64,000 nucleotides of DNA from Adiantum capillus-veneris. Lineage: Eukaryota; Streptophyta; Polypodiopsida; Polypodiales; Pteridaceae. The stretch lies in assembly GCA_014529385.2 (NCBI GenBank), contig CM043952.1, forward strand, positions 59,627,119-59,691,118, written 5' to 3'. The notes below the pieces were generated by a model. That model did not search any database, had not been told where the DNA came from, and worked only from the letters and a program-made list of their open reading frames with translations. A program made the position numbers and the translations under genes. The first letter of the stretch is position 1; every line of letters starts with the position of its first letter. Shown one piece after another: positions 48,031-58,883 of this stretch.

Positions 48031-50700
48031 GTGATCTGTTTTCAGCAGATGCGAAGCGAGGGCCTCTCTCTAGATACAAATCACCTTTGGTACATCTGAC
48101 ACAATGAGCTACCATTGACCACTTGCACAGGCATGCTGACGCTGAGGCGGGTTCTGTTTATGTATTTGTTGCTGCAATTGTAGAGCAAGAAGATGGTATT
48201 GCTGGAAACATAAATGGCAGTTTTGTTTGCATGCAATTGTTGCAGATCGATGGTGGTAGGGAAGTAGTTTGCAAAATTTGTTGCAGAGGAAAAAAGATGT
48301 CGTGCTTGGCACTGCCTTGGTTGATATGTATACCAAATGTCACCGCACTTGAGAAAGCATAAAAAGTGCTTGAGGAGCTTCTTGTACGGAATGTTGCCTC
48401 CTGAAATGCATTGATTGCAGGATGTGCAAAGCAAGAACAGGGTTGTTGAGAGAAGATGTCATGCTTGGGATTGTCTTGGTTGATATGTATGTCAAATGTG
48501 GTGTGCTTGAGAAAGCACAAAAAGTGCTTGAGAAGCTTTCATCCAGAATGTTGCCCCTTGGAATGCACTGATTGCGGGATGTGCGCAATGAGAGGAGGGG
48601 TAGAAAGCTCTAGGTTGTTTTTAGCAGATGTAGAGCAAGTATATCTCTCCAAATTCAATCAAGGCATGTGACTCTACGCAAGTGCTTGAGGAGCTTCGTG
48701 TCGTGAGTGTGGACTCTTGGAATGCGCTGATTGCATGATTTGCTCCACAAGGGCAGGGCCAGCAAGCTCTATTTTGTTTTCAGCAGATGCGAAGCGAGGG
48801 CCTCTCTCCAAATGCAATCACGTACGCATGCATGAAGGCATGTAGCTCTACACAAGAAGATGATATCGGCACAAAAAGTGAATGAGGAGCTTCCTTTCCA
48901 GAATGTCGCCTCTTGAAATGCATTGATTACGGGATGTGCACAGCAAGAACATGGCTATTGAAAGAAGATGCCATGCTTGGGATTGTCTTGGTCGATATGT
49001 ATGCCAAATGTGGTGTGCTTGAGAGAGCACAAAAAGTGCTAGAGAGGTTTTCTATCCTGAATGTCGCCCCTTCGAATGCACTGATTGAGGGATGTGTGCA
49101 ACAAGACCAAAGAAAGCTCTAGGTTGGTTTTTGCGGATGCAGAGCAAGTATATCTCTCCAAATTCATTCAAGGCATGTGGCTCTACGCAAGTGCTCGGGG
49201 AGCTTTATGTCATGAGTGTGGACTCTTGGAATGCATTGATTGCATGATTTGCTCCATAAGGACAATCCCCAAAAATCTCTATTTTGTTTTTAGCAGATGC
49301 AAAGCAATGGCCTCTCTCCAGATGCAATCATGTACGCATGCATGAAGCCATGTAGCTCTACGCAAGAAGCTTGTATGGGCACATAAATTCACAATTATAT
49401 TGTTAGTCAGAGGCTACTGAATGCATATGCTTGCACCTTGAACGCCATTGACCTTTTGCAACGCCGTTGACATGGGTAAGAGAATTAATGAGCCCATAGC
49501 TTATCCGATGCTCTTGGGGAAGCGTATCATGCTCTAGGCTTCTTTCAACGAATGCAAAGCAAGTGTATCTCTCCAAATTCAGCATCCTATACTTGCATCT
49601 TGAAGGCTATGCTTACATCTGGAAGGCATGTGGCTCTACGCAAGAGCTCAAGGAGCTTCCTTTTTGGAGTGTGGACTCTTGGAATGCGTCGCATCTGGCC
49701 TCTCTCCAGATTCAATCACCTAGGCGCGCATCTTGAAGGCATGTGGCTCTACGCAAGGAAAGTCATGCTTGCGACTGTCTTGGTGAATATGTATGCCAAA
49801 TGTGGTGTGCTTGAGAGAGCACAAAAAGTGCTTAAGGAGCTTTCTGTCCGGAATGTCGCCTCTTGGAATGCACTGATTGCGGGATGTGTGCAACAAGAGC
49901 AGGGGCAGAAAGCTCTATCTTGTTTTTAGCAGATGCAAAGAAAGTATATCTCTCCAAATTCAATCAAGGCATGTGGCTCTACACAAGTGCTCGAGGAGCT
50001 TCGTGTCCTAAGTGTGGACTCTTACAATGCGCTGATTGGATGATTTGCTCCACAAGGGCAGGGCCAGGAAGCTCTATTCTATTTCCAACAGATGCAAAGT
50101 GAGGGCCTCTCTCCAGATGCAATCACGTACGCATGCATGAAGGCATGTAGCTCTACTGAAGAAGCTATTATGGGCACAAAAAGTGCTTGAGCAGCCTCCT
50201 GTCCAGAATGTCGCCTCCCGGAATGCATTGATCACGGGATCTGCCCAACAAGAACATGGTTGTTGAAAGGAGATGCCATGCATGGGACTGTCTTGGTCAA
50301 ATGTATGCCAAATGTGGTGTGCTTGAGAGAGCACAAAAAGTGCTAGAGCAGTTTTCTGTCCAGACTGTTGCCCCTTGGAACGCACCGATTGCGGGATGTC
50401 TGCAACAAGAGCAGGGCAAGAAATCTCTAGCTTGTTTTTAGCGAATTCAAAGCAAGCATATCTCTCCAAATTTAGTCAAGGCATGTGGCTCTACGCTAGT
50501 GTTCGAGGAGCTTCATGTCCTGAGTGTGGACTCTTGGAATGCGCTGATCGAATGATTTTCTCCACAAGGGCAGGGATAGCAAGCTCTATTTTGTTTTTAG
50601 TAGATACGAAGCGAGGGCCTCTCTCCAGATGCACTCATGTATGCATGCATGAAGGCATGTCCGGAATGTTGCCTCTTGAAATGCATTGATTACGGGATGT
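48031..50700 (+). pseudogene. Decayed PPR gene (P/PLS-type repeats)
   Basis: About 13 units, 150-195 bp apart, each encode a scrap of a pentatricopeptide repeat. The clearest is near 49770-49930, reading LVNMYAKCGVLERAQKVLKE, VRNVASWNALIAGCVQQ. Another near 48985-49105 reads VLVDMYAKCGVLERAQKVLE. Other units keep CFQQMRSEGLSPNA and YACMKACSSTQ pieces. WNALI(A/x)G or decayed versions occur near 48400, 48555, 48716, 48910, 49069, 49225, 49676, 49860, 50020, 50216, 50372, 50530 and 50672. PPR proteins bind RNA in chloroplasts and mitochondria, often for editing. This copy has stops and frameshifts in nearly every unit and no start, signal peptide or DYW end that I can see. Confidence 0.85.
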
Positions 50701-50930
50701 ATTGTGCGCTTGTGTCGCACGTGTCAATGCAAGGAACTTGCCGATACACCGTGTGCGAGCCACAAATGGCTCCAAGCACACAACAAGCCTAAACTAGTAA
50801 GCTCAAAGAAGGCGATGGTGTGTCACTCACCGCTCTACGTTTGCTTCGTGGAGGATTCCTCACCGCGAAGAAGAAGGAGACGCCGCTACGCCACGCTCAA
50901 CCGCCTCGCCGCCGTTGCAATGCTCGATCG

Positions 50931-51054
<124 letters not shown>

Positions 51055-52710
51055 AGGAGATGAAGAAGAAGAAGATGGAGATGGAGCAAGAGCACTCTTC
51101 TATTGCACAAATGAGAGAATGAGTGAATTTCAGGTTTAGTTGACTTTTATATGAGTTCGCCCCATTCACACTTGGGCACCCATGCTTAGCCAACTAATCC
51201 CTTGAATGTTCCAGTTAGAGTGCGCCTCTCATCGGCGATCACTCTTACCCTTTTTCTATTGGACCGACAAGCCCGATACCTGACTCTACCAAATAAATAA
51301 TACAATGTCCGTCATAGGTGATAGGGTGTCCGTGAGCCGTGAGGGTTAACATGCCCCCCTTCCTGATGTAGATTCCGTCCTCGAAAGCTATTGAGTTGAA
51401 GCTCGTTCGTCGAGGTGGAAGAGCATTTGAGATGAATGTCCTTAGCCTTCTTCAGTCACACTGCAAAATCAAACAACATTGGCACAGTAATTGCATTCTC
51501 ATAAGTGATTAAAAAGCATATGCAGTTTTAGGCAGACAAATTGATTGGTAACAGAATTTTAAACAATTTGTCAGCAATAAACATTAAATTACAATATAAT
51601 CAAATGCATAAACAGATGTAAAGGTTAAAAATTAAACAAGTCTGTCACTAATTTAACGGTCGAAAGGAACTAGAGATCGACTATTAATACCATGGGTAAG
51701 TTTCTTAATTTTCTCTGGTCAATTAAGTTGTTTAATCGCGAGAGCCAAGTATTTCATGTTCGAGGGCTGACTAGAGGCTATACCAAGAAGACCTAGTAGT
51801 TAAGCTACAATAAAAGGAATTTCTCATGAAATCATTGCCTGACTGATTACCTTTTCTTTGACCCCCCAAAGTCTTTTCACAGTGATTCAATTTTGATGTG
51901 TGTGCTTATTTTGTATGCCTTGGGTTTTTTGCTTTTCAAGGAAAAGCGCCCACACTGGGAACCTCTAGGGCTCTAGTACCATAGGCGATACATGTGAGTG
52001 AAGTACCCAATCAAGCTGAGATTTCTCTTCCAGCTTAAGATTTTACATTGTGGCACTTTGATTTTTTTGTTTGTTCATTTCAACATTTTAATTTTGTAAC
52101 TTTGGGGGGTCATATAACATTGTTACCCCTCTCCAGGCTCATCACACTAGTAAACTCCCTTTATAATACTTAAGCTAAAGGTCAATAGGGTCAAGCCCAC
52201 TAGAAAGCTCTATTACATTTCACACAATGCTGCCTAAATCGGATTAAGAACCTAAGTAACCATTGATTATTAGGAAGGCATTCCCCATGGTATTAAGAGA
52301 AGATCTGTAACACCTAACTTGGTCAAACTAGCTTAGTCGGGCTGCTTGATTTTTAAACCTAGACAAGTGATTATGACAAAAAATTACATTGAGTTTAATG
52401 TTTGGTACTAAGCAAATGCGTTGAATATTATGCTACCAATCACAATCAAAGCAGACAAACATGGATGCAAAAAGATAAGGGGCAATGCTAATGGATAAGA
52501 AACACCTGTTTGTGTCGATGGTTGTGCTTGATTTGAAGTGTGAATGTGAGAAAGATCCCATGAAGGTCCAAATCCTAACAACAGCAACACGTTCCTGTAC
52601 ACACTAAGAAACACAAAGAATACCTCTAGGAGGCACATCAGTGGGAAAAGGTACCAACACTTATTAAACACAACAAAAAAACATAAGGAATCCTAACATA
52701 ATTATTTGCA
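51055..52710 (-). repeat. Region containing the 3' LTR of Ty3 element 2
   Basis: The LTR begins, on the minus strand, at 52710 with TGCAAATAATTATG, right after a polypurine tract. Its far end cannot be fixed because the partner LTR lies outside the window; it should be within about 51100-52300. No coding content is recognised. Confidence 0.55.
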
Positions 52711-52720
52711 CTCCCCCTAG
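52711..52720 (-). promoter_or_regulatory. Polypurine tract of Ty3 element 2
   Basis: On the minus strand CTAGGGGGAG directly precedes TGCAAATAA. It lies five bases after the stop of the accessory ORF. Confidence 0.75.
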
Positions 52721-52724
52721 AGAG

Positions 52725-53147
52725 TCAAGGGAATAGGATATTGTAGAGATTAGGGGGAAACCCTAAGGCTAAACCCCTATCCTCGTCGTCGAGATAAAAA
52801 AAGTCATCATCCATGAGACCATATGTGCCATCCGTGTAGTCATGTAAATCTTCTTCTTCATCATAGGTACCCATGTTTACTAAGAAGGTCATTAGACGCC
52901 TATAGTCATCTTGGTCAAAAGGATAGGCTTGTGGAATGGGAGAAACGCTCTCTATTAAGTATGGATTAGTCGTGGTCAAGAGACGTATGAGCCACTCTAA
53001 CTCCTCAAAATTCCTCTCACATGCTAGCGTACTTACCAAATCCCATTCACATGCAAGCACCGGAAAGACCATGTGAAACATTTGTGAAAAGTAACGAGGG
53101 TACCTCTCACCCAAGGCAGGAGTGGATGACTCTAGCATACTAGCCAT
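52725..53147 (-). CDS. Accessory acidic ORF at the 3' end of Ty3 element 2
   Basis: Open frame of 140 codons from the ATG at 53147 (MASMLESSTPALGERYP) to the stop at 52727-52725. The ATG lies two bases after an acceptor-like GTGTGTACAG (53159-53150), which would suit a spliced subgenomic RNA; an upstream ATG in the same frame at 53183 is possible. The protein has a Trp/Leu-rich middle (FEELEWLIRLL) and a very acidic end (YDEEEDLHDYTDG, MDDDFFYLDDEDRG). No transmembrane segment or known domain is seen. It is free of stops although the rest of the element is broken. Position between integrase and PPT is that of env-like or additional ORFs in plant LTR elements; its function is unknown. Confidence 0.55.
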   Translation of the reverse strand: MASMLESSTPALGERYPRYFSQMFHMVFPVLACEWDLVSTLACERNFEELEWLIRLLTTTNPYLIESVSPIPQAYPFDQDDYRRLMTFLVNMGTYDEEEDLHDYTDGTYGLMDDDFFYLDDEDRGLALGFPPNLYNILFP

Positions 53148-53439
53148 ATCTGTACACACAAATAGATGATGGTTAGAGTGCAAATATTACAAGGGTCGTG
53201 TTCTTGTGCATAATGTGTTTTTATGATTTTGTGTTATGGCTCTTGCTCTTTTACTTTTTTATCTTGTTTTTGTGAGTATAAGGCTTTATATATACATTCC
53301 CTAAGATTGGAGATTAAGAGGTCAGGGAGAAAGGTTGAGAGGGAAGCAAGTGAATGATGGATGTCAATAAACACTCCCCCCTTCCTTGGGTAGATCATAC
53401 CGTTTGAAATGATTTCGTCACCCTTTGAAACCAGTTGTT

Positions 53440-54249
53440 TCAAGTTGTTATAGGTGAAGGCTTTAACCAATAGTTTTCGACCGCTCTATGCGTTTCATCT
53501 AGTTGCAAGGGTGGTAAGGTACTCTCCCATGATTTTATTTGCAACATCGTTGTAGGTGGTGAACTTACAACGGGAGGTGTAAACTCTTTCTTGCTTGTAT
53601 GGATATGTACAATGGTAGGTGGAGGTTGTGTCGAAGCTTCTATTTTCGTATAGTATCTACATGAAGAGCAAGAAGCTTCATTTGCTTTCCCTATTCTTGA
53701 GCTAGGTGAAACAAATCGTTCTTTCTTTGGTACCCAAACTAGCTCTGGAGCGGGTGTGTCGCATTTCGTGATTTTTTCCTTTCCACGATCTTCAATTTGT
53801 TTTGGAGCCATAGGATTGAGCTCACATGGGCCCGGTGACAAGTAAGAGCACAATTTACGTTTTGGCACCCAGATTTGATCATATTCTTCATAGTAGCCTT
53901 GGGCTTCCAATAGTTTTTTAGGAATCCAACGCAACATTTCTTTACATTTCTAGGGGCGAATGGGATGTATCTTACCAGGCTCCTGTCTTTTAGAATTGGC
54001 TATGGTTGCTAAAGAAGCTTTAGGGACCCACTTGTATGTTTTCTTTGTTATATTGGGATGGTTCTTGTGTGTCTCAAGCTTTATTTCAGCTACATCAGTT
54101 GAAGCTCTAGAGACTTGGGCTATGGGGACATATGGTTCAACCTCTTGGACATGCAATGTTTTGGATTTTATTTCCTTAAGAGACAATATCTCAGGGACTA
54201 TGGCTTGCGTGGCAGGGCTAAGAGTTGGTTTCTATGTTGTGACACCCCC
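53440..54249 (-). pseudogene. WVPK-repeat region after the second protease
   Basis: Same frame as the end of integrase. It carries at least four copies of a W(V/I)PK(K/R) motif: KWVPKASLAT (about 54040-54010), RWIPKKLLEA (about 53930), IWVPKRKLCS (about 53870) and VWVPKKERFV (about 53740). These are spaced by low-complexity Pro/Thr/Lys-rich text. TAG stops at 54234-54232 and 53952-53950 break the frame, which ends at 53440. The function is unknown. It might be a nucleic-acid-binding or spacer part of the accessory polyprotein. Confidence 0.55.
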
Positions 54250-54590
54250 TATCCCCCAATCAATAGTACATTTGGTGGCTATCATCCACGTGCGTCCTAG
54301 GTTTATATTACCCTCCATAGTTCCAACAGGCATGACCCAAAAGTCTTGAGCTACAACCCCATTGTCATAACTGACAGAAGTGTGCTAGATTCCAAAAACT
54401 GCAGTGTTTTTCTTGTTGACACCCTTGACTTGGATAATACTCTCAGATAGAGGTGGCTTCCCTAACTGACACCACACCCCATATGATAGCAGATTATATT
54501 TAGCACCCGTGTCCAATAAGGCGTTATATAGCACTTTTCCATAGGTGCTGTTTAGCTCAATAGGGTATCGTAGAGGTGTGTCAGAGTCCA
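54250..54590 (-). pseudogene. Second retropepsin-like domain, downstream of integrase
   Basis: In the same frame as the integrase C-terminus the sequence reads VLYNALLDTGAKYNLLSYGV, with the aspartic-protease triad D-T-G at 54513-54505. The usual flap spacing follows, then NLGRTWMIATKCTIDW at about 54305-54256, the conserved (I)LGR-x-W-M helix. This is a complete retropepsin-like fold signature. A TAG at 54387-54385 interrupts it. A separate retropepsin (DGGAG type) lies at its normal place before RT at 58317-58883, so the element carries two. Alternatives are a chimeric element, or a gag-PR of another element fused here; the shared frame with integrase argues against a simple nested insertion. 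Confidence 0.68.
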
Positions 54591-55752
54591 ACCAATCCTT
54601 GTCGATTTCAACGTGTAATGCATGTGTGACTCCAAGGTTAGCCTCTCGTTTTCGTCTTATACGTTGTTGTCGCTCCTTAGCCTCAGCTTGAGCTTGTATC
54701 TTCTTCAATTCTATTTGTTCCTTGGCTGCCTTTTTTGTATGGATGGCACGCAACTCCTCTTGGCTTAAAGGATCATAGTATCTTTTAAATTTGCTCCCAT
54801 TGAGGAATCCAATGGTTTCAACTCCATCAAGAGTCTCCACACGAATGGTTCCTTGTGGGGTGATTTCACATACTCTATATGGTCCTTTTCCCGCATATTT
54901 CAACTTTTTCTTTTTGTTACGCACTCCATACATAAGGACTTTATCACCAACATTGATATCTTTATTCTTTAGATGACGGTGAAACCATTTCTTTCTCCTA
55001 TCTTTCTCCACAAGTGCATTTTGCATAGCTAATTGCCTCTCTTCATCTAGACTTTCAAGGATATATAATCGCTCAACTAAGGGGTTACCATCCCAACCTT
55101 CTTGAGAAGCTCCTCGAAGACTAGGAACGACAAACTCCCATGGCATAACCGGCTTCTTGGCCATACACCATCTTGAATGGTGTACAGTTAATGGCAACTT
55201 TATACGCAGTACGATAAGTCCATAGAGCTGATGTAAGCTTTAAATCCCAATCTGTGCGATGAGCTTCCACCGTTTTGGTTAAGATAGAGATTAAGGTCTT
55301 ATTGGTGCTCTCAGCTTGGCCATTTGCTTGTGGATAATAAGGTGTGGATTTATGGTGAGCTATCATAAAGTTGGTAGTGAGTTCTTTTATTACTCCATTT
55401 ATAAAATGAGTACCATTGTCACTCACAATCTCAAAGGGACAACCAAATCTTGTAATAATGTTCTCAAAGAGAAACTTGGCAGTTGACCTTGCATCGGCCT
55501 TACGCCCACTTTGCCACATAGTCAGTGGCAACGATAATATATCGAGATTGAGTGCTACGAGCTGCCGGACTAATTGGGCCTACAAAGTCCAAGCCCCATT
55601 TTTCAAATGGTTGAGTCACTTTAACAGGATGTAAGGGCATCCTATCCTTTTGTTCTGTGATCTTGTAACATTGGCATTCATCACATCCTTTTGTAAAAAG
55701 TGATGCATCCTTAAATAAGGTTGGCCACCAATAGCTTGATTGCAACACCTTT
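54591..55752 (-). pseudogene. Ty3 element 2 integrase
   Basis: The zinc-binding part has GGHFSGELTA (in the preceding frame) and CDECQCYKI. The core has WGLDFVGPI (first Asp), IVSDNGTHFINGVI (second Asp) and YYPQANGQAESTNKTL (Glu). The C-terminal GPY/F-like part has GDKVLMYGVR, YAGKGPYRVCEI and FLNGSKFKRYY (about 54990-54785). Frameshifts lie near 55510 and 55150. A 19-bp direct duplication at 55739-55757 and 55761-55779 (period 22) also breaks the frame just before the CxxC half. Confidence 0.9.
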
Positions 55753-56640
55753 CTAGCCTAATTGCAACACCTTTCTAGCTGTTAGTTCCCCTGAGAAATG
55801 TCCTCCGGCTATACCCATGTGGGCTTCTTGCAGTATGTATAAATACTCATCCTCACGGGCACAACATCTAAGAATATCATCCTTCCCTAGCCTGTAGAGA
55901 GTTCCCGCAATGAGAGAGTAAGGTTCACATTTTTTTAACAGTTTTCGAGCTATGTCTTTACGAAGCTCTTTGGGTGGAAAACCGTTAACTAGAAAGTTCA
56001 CAATCTTTTCACTCCATTCAGGTATGGTTTCGACTAGGAATAGAGAAGTATCAGGCAATTCATCATCGACTCCAGTAGGGGCTTCACCATTGGGTATGCG
56101 AGACAAATGATCAGCCATGACATGTCTTTTACCAGGTCTCACCACAACGATAAAATCAAACTCAAGAAGAATTAACAACCATCGTATAATTCTTCCCATG
56201 GAACAAGGTTTATTTACTAGATACAACAAGGCTTGATGATCAACATAGAACACAAACTTGTTGGCCAGAAGGTAGTAGCGAAATTTCTTCACTGCATAAA
56301 TCATACTTAAACCTTCTCGCTCTATAGTGGTGTAGTTTCTTTCGGCATCATTCAACCGAAGACTTGCAAAGCTAATGGGGTAGTCCAGTTTATGTTCTCC
56401 TGGTTGAGCTAGAACACACCCAATAGCAAAGTTCGATGCATCAATATGCACATGAAAAATTACATTCCAATCGGGCACGTGTAGAATAGGAGCGCTAGTC
56501 AAGGTCTTTTTTAATGACTCATAAGCATGGTCACACTCCGCAATCCATTAGAACTCAATAAGAAGCTTGTACAAAGGACGAGCTATCTCGGCAAAGTTTA
56601 AAATAAACCGTCGGTAATAACCAACATGGCCCATGAACTT
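55753..56640 (-). pseudogene. Ty3 element 2 RNase H and linker
   Basis: The frame 56502-55753 holds HVHIDASNFAIGCVLAQ (first Asp), NYTTIEREGLSMIYAVKKF (Glu), FYVDHQALLYLVNK (Asp) and VMADHLSRI. It then runs into the start of the integrase zinc region (EAHMGIAGG). A TAG-type stop and a frameshift separate it from RT near 56550-56640. Confidence 0.92.
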
Positions 56641-58268
56641 TTGATCTCCTTTATAGTTTGTAGGTGGTGGCAATTCAACAATGGCTTTAATTTTGCCCTC
56701 TTCTGTGGAAATCCCATTTTGGACACTATATGCCCTAAAATGACTCCATGTTTAACCCAAAATTGGCATTTGAAAGGGTTTAAGGAGATGCGATACAATC
56801 TACACTTTTCAAAAACTTTTTGTAAGCATGATAGATGTTCTTTCCAAGAGGAATAAACACAAAGGTCATCTAAGAAAGCTTCACAAAACTCCCTCAAATA
56901 TTCTCTAAAAGCAGTGTTTATTAATCTTTGAAAGGTAGCCGGGGCATTGATTAAGCCAACAGCCATAACACGAAATGCGAACACTCCAAATTCGGTTATA
57001 AAGGCTATTTTAGCTTGGTCCTCCAGCGCAATTGTGATTTGATTGTAGCCAGAGTACCCATCTAAAAAGCTATAAGCTTCCTTCCCTGCAACTCTTTCAA
57101 GCACATGTTCTGAATATGGCAAGGGGTAATGGTCCCTCCTAGTGGCGGCATTGACCTTCTTGAGATCCACGCACACTCTGAGTTTCCCATTCTTTTTTGG
57201 CACAATCACTATTGGAGACACCCATTCTGAGTGCTCAATAGGGTATATGAATCCGCATTCCACAAGCTTTTCAATCTCTTCTTGAACGATTTTTGCATAT
57301 TTAGGATTCATTGGGTAGGGTCGTTGCTGAACTGGTTTAGCCATGCTATTCATAAGGATTGTGTGTTGCACCACGGAAGGTGGAACACCTTTCATATCAT
57401 GATAAGTCAAGGAAAATATATTCGTGAATTCCTTGAGAATTTCTTTAAGTACATACTCCTCAGTTTCGGTCAGATCTTGGGCAATGAAAACATGTTTAGA
57501 CTCTTCTCTTGGGTCTGCTAACTCTATTTCCTTAACTATCACTGGACCGTCATAGACTCCATTTCTCCCATGGATAGGTTTTCTTTGAGCCTTTGTATAC
57601 ACAACCTTACGTTCCTCTGTGGTATAGGATTTGAAATGTTCAGGTGCAGGGTGTAAGTCTGTGGAGTCCTGTTGTTCTGTGGACTGTGATTTCACTTCTG
57701 ATTCCTTTTGTTGTTGAGCTAACTCTCGATTTTGTCGTCTCCTTACAGTACGGCTCGACTTTGGCTTCTCTGTAGCCTCTAGTTGTGCGATGTCAATGGG
57801 TTGTGGACTACACCACATAACGCTTTGAAGGTATTCAAAGCAGTTATATAATAACTTTTGATGAGCATCACATGCCCCTATATAATTAAGCCATTTTGCG
57901 GTAGATTTCTTTTCATTTATTCTAGCATGCACATTTGCTCGATATCGTCGCTTCTTATATCTCTTACTCTTCTTGTTTAATTCTCGATTACGATTGATTT
58001 CTAGTGAAGACTCACTAGATGAATCACTACTTGTGTCTTCTGCTCCCTTGGATAGATTATCATCTAGGTTACCACTAGGCCCTGAATGATTTGTCCCCAC
58101 ATTTGCACTAAGATTTAACTCAGATTCTTTGTCCTCATAGTCAATTTCAACTGATGATTCTGACCCCAAATCGTGTGGGCTATAGTCTTGTGAGGCGCTA
58201 CTAGTTTCAATGCCAGTCAAACTTTCATCTTGTAGATCATCAGAAGCTATATGCATTGCTTCTAGCAT
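56598..58268 (-). pseudogene. Ty3 element 2 reverse transcriptase with long N-terminal linker
   Basis: About 230 residues of acidic then Arg/Lys-rich linker precede the polymerase. RT motifs follow: PYPMNPKYAKIVQEEIEKLV, WVSPIVIVPKKNGKLRVCVD, EAYSFLDGYSGYNQI (motif A Asp), VGLINAPATFQRLIN (motif B) and EAFLDDLCVYSS (motif C, LDD). The frame breaks after VILGHIVSKMG near 56720. The catalytic Asp residues are kept. Confidence 0.92.
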
Positions 58269-58316
58269 GTTTAAGGGTACAAGTGGTGGTATTTCATCCC
58301 CCTCAGGTGTTACCTA

Positions 58317-58883
58317 GGTCGTCCCCTTATTTTCCCAAGTCTCTATGGTTGCTGCTAGGTGGACCCAATCCACATTGTCCAACTCAGTCATCCCAGGTAG
58401 TACATCCATATAAGGAGAATCTTCCCCAACATCAGTGTCTACTTTACACGTGTAACAATACTGCAATGGGGCCGAGTGAACTGTGGTGTCAGATCTATGA
58501 TCAATTATAAACCTGTTTCCTAGAGGATGTGCTCGACCCGTCATAAGATCCACTCGAATGACAGAATCTTGGAACTGCAAGTAGACAAGGTTTTTAGACC
58601 AGTCATGCACCATTTTTGCTTCCCTCATGAAAGGACGTCCTAAGATCATCTCCGATGCCATAGTGTGTTTGCAAAAATCCATAACAATAAAGGTAATCCT
58701 TATTTTATGTCCAAAGACCTTGATCTTGAGATCTTCTAGCATCCCAATAGGTTTAACAATAGACCCACTGGCCATCTTCACTACTATGGTTGTGGTCGCA
58801 AGGTGAGGTCTTCCCATAGCTTCCCAGCAATTTTTAGTCACAATGCTAACCCCAGCGCCACCATCAAGGATTCCCTTCACTTA
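58317..58883 (-). pseudogene. Ty3 element 2 first retropepsin
   Basis: Starts VKGILDGGAGVSIVTKNCWE, with D-G-G-A in place of D-S/T-G-A, a variant known from several plant Ty3 groups. MILGRPFMREAKMVHDW is the late conserved helix. It ends at TAG 58316-58314 and is in frame with RT. It is in a different frame from the preceding gag-like ORF, which either reflects a natural shift at the gag/pol border or decay. Confidence 0.85.
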
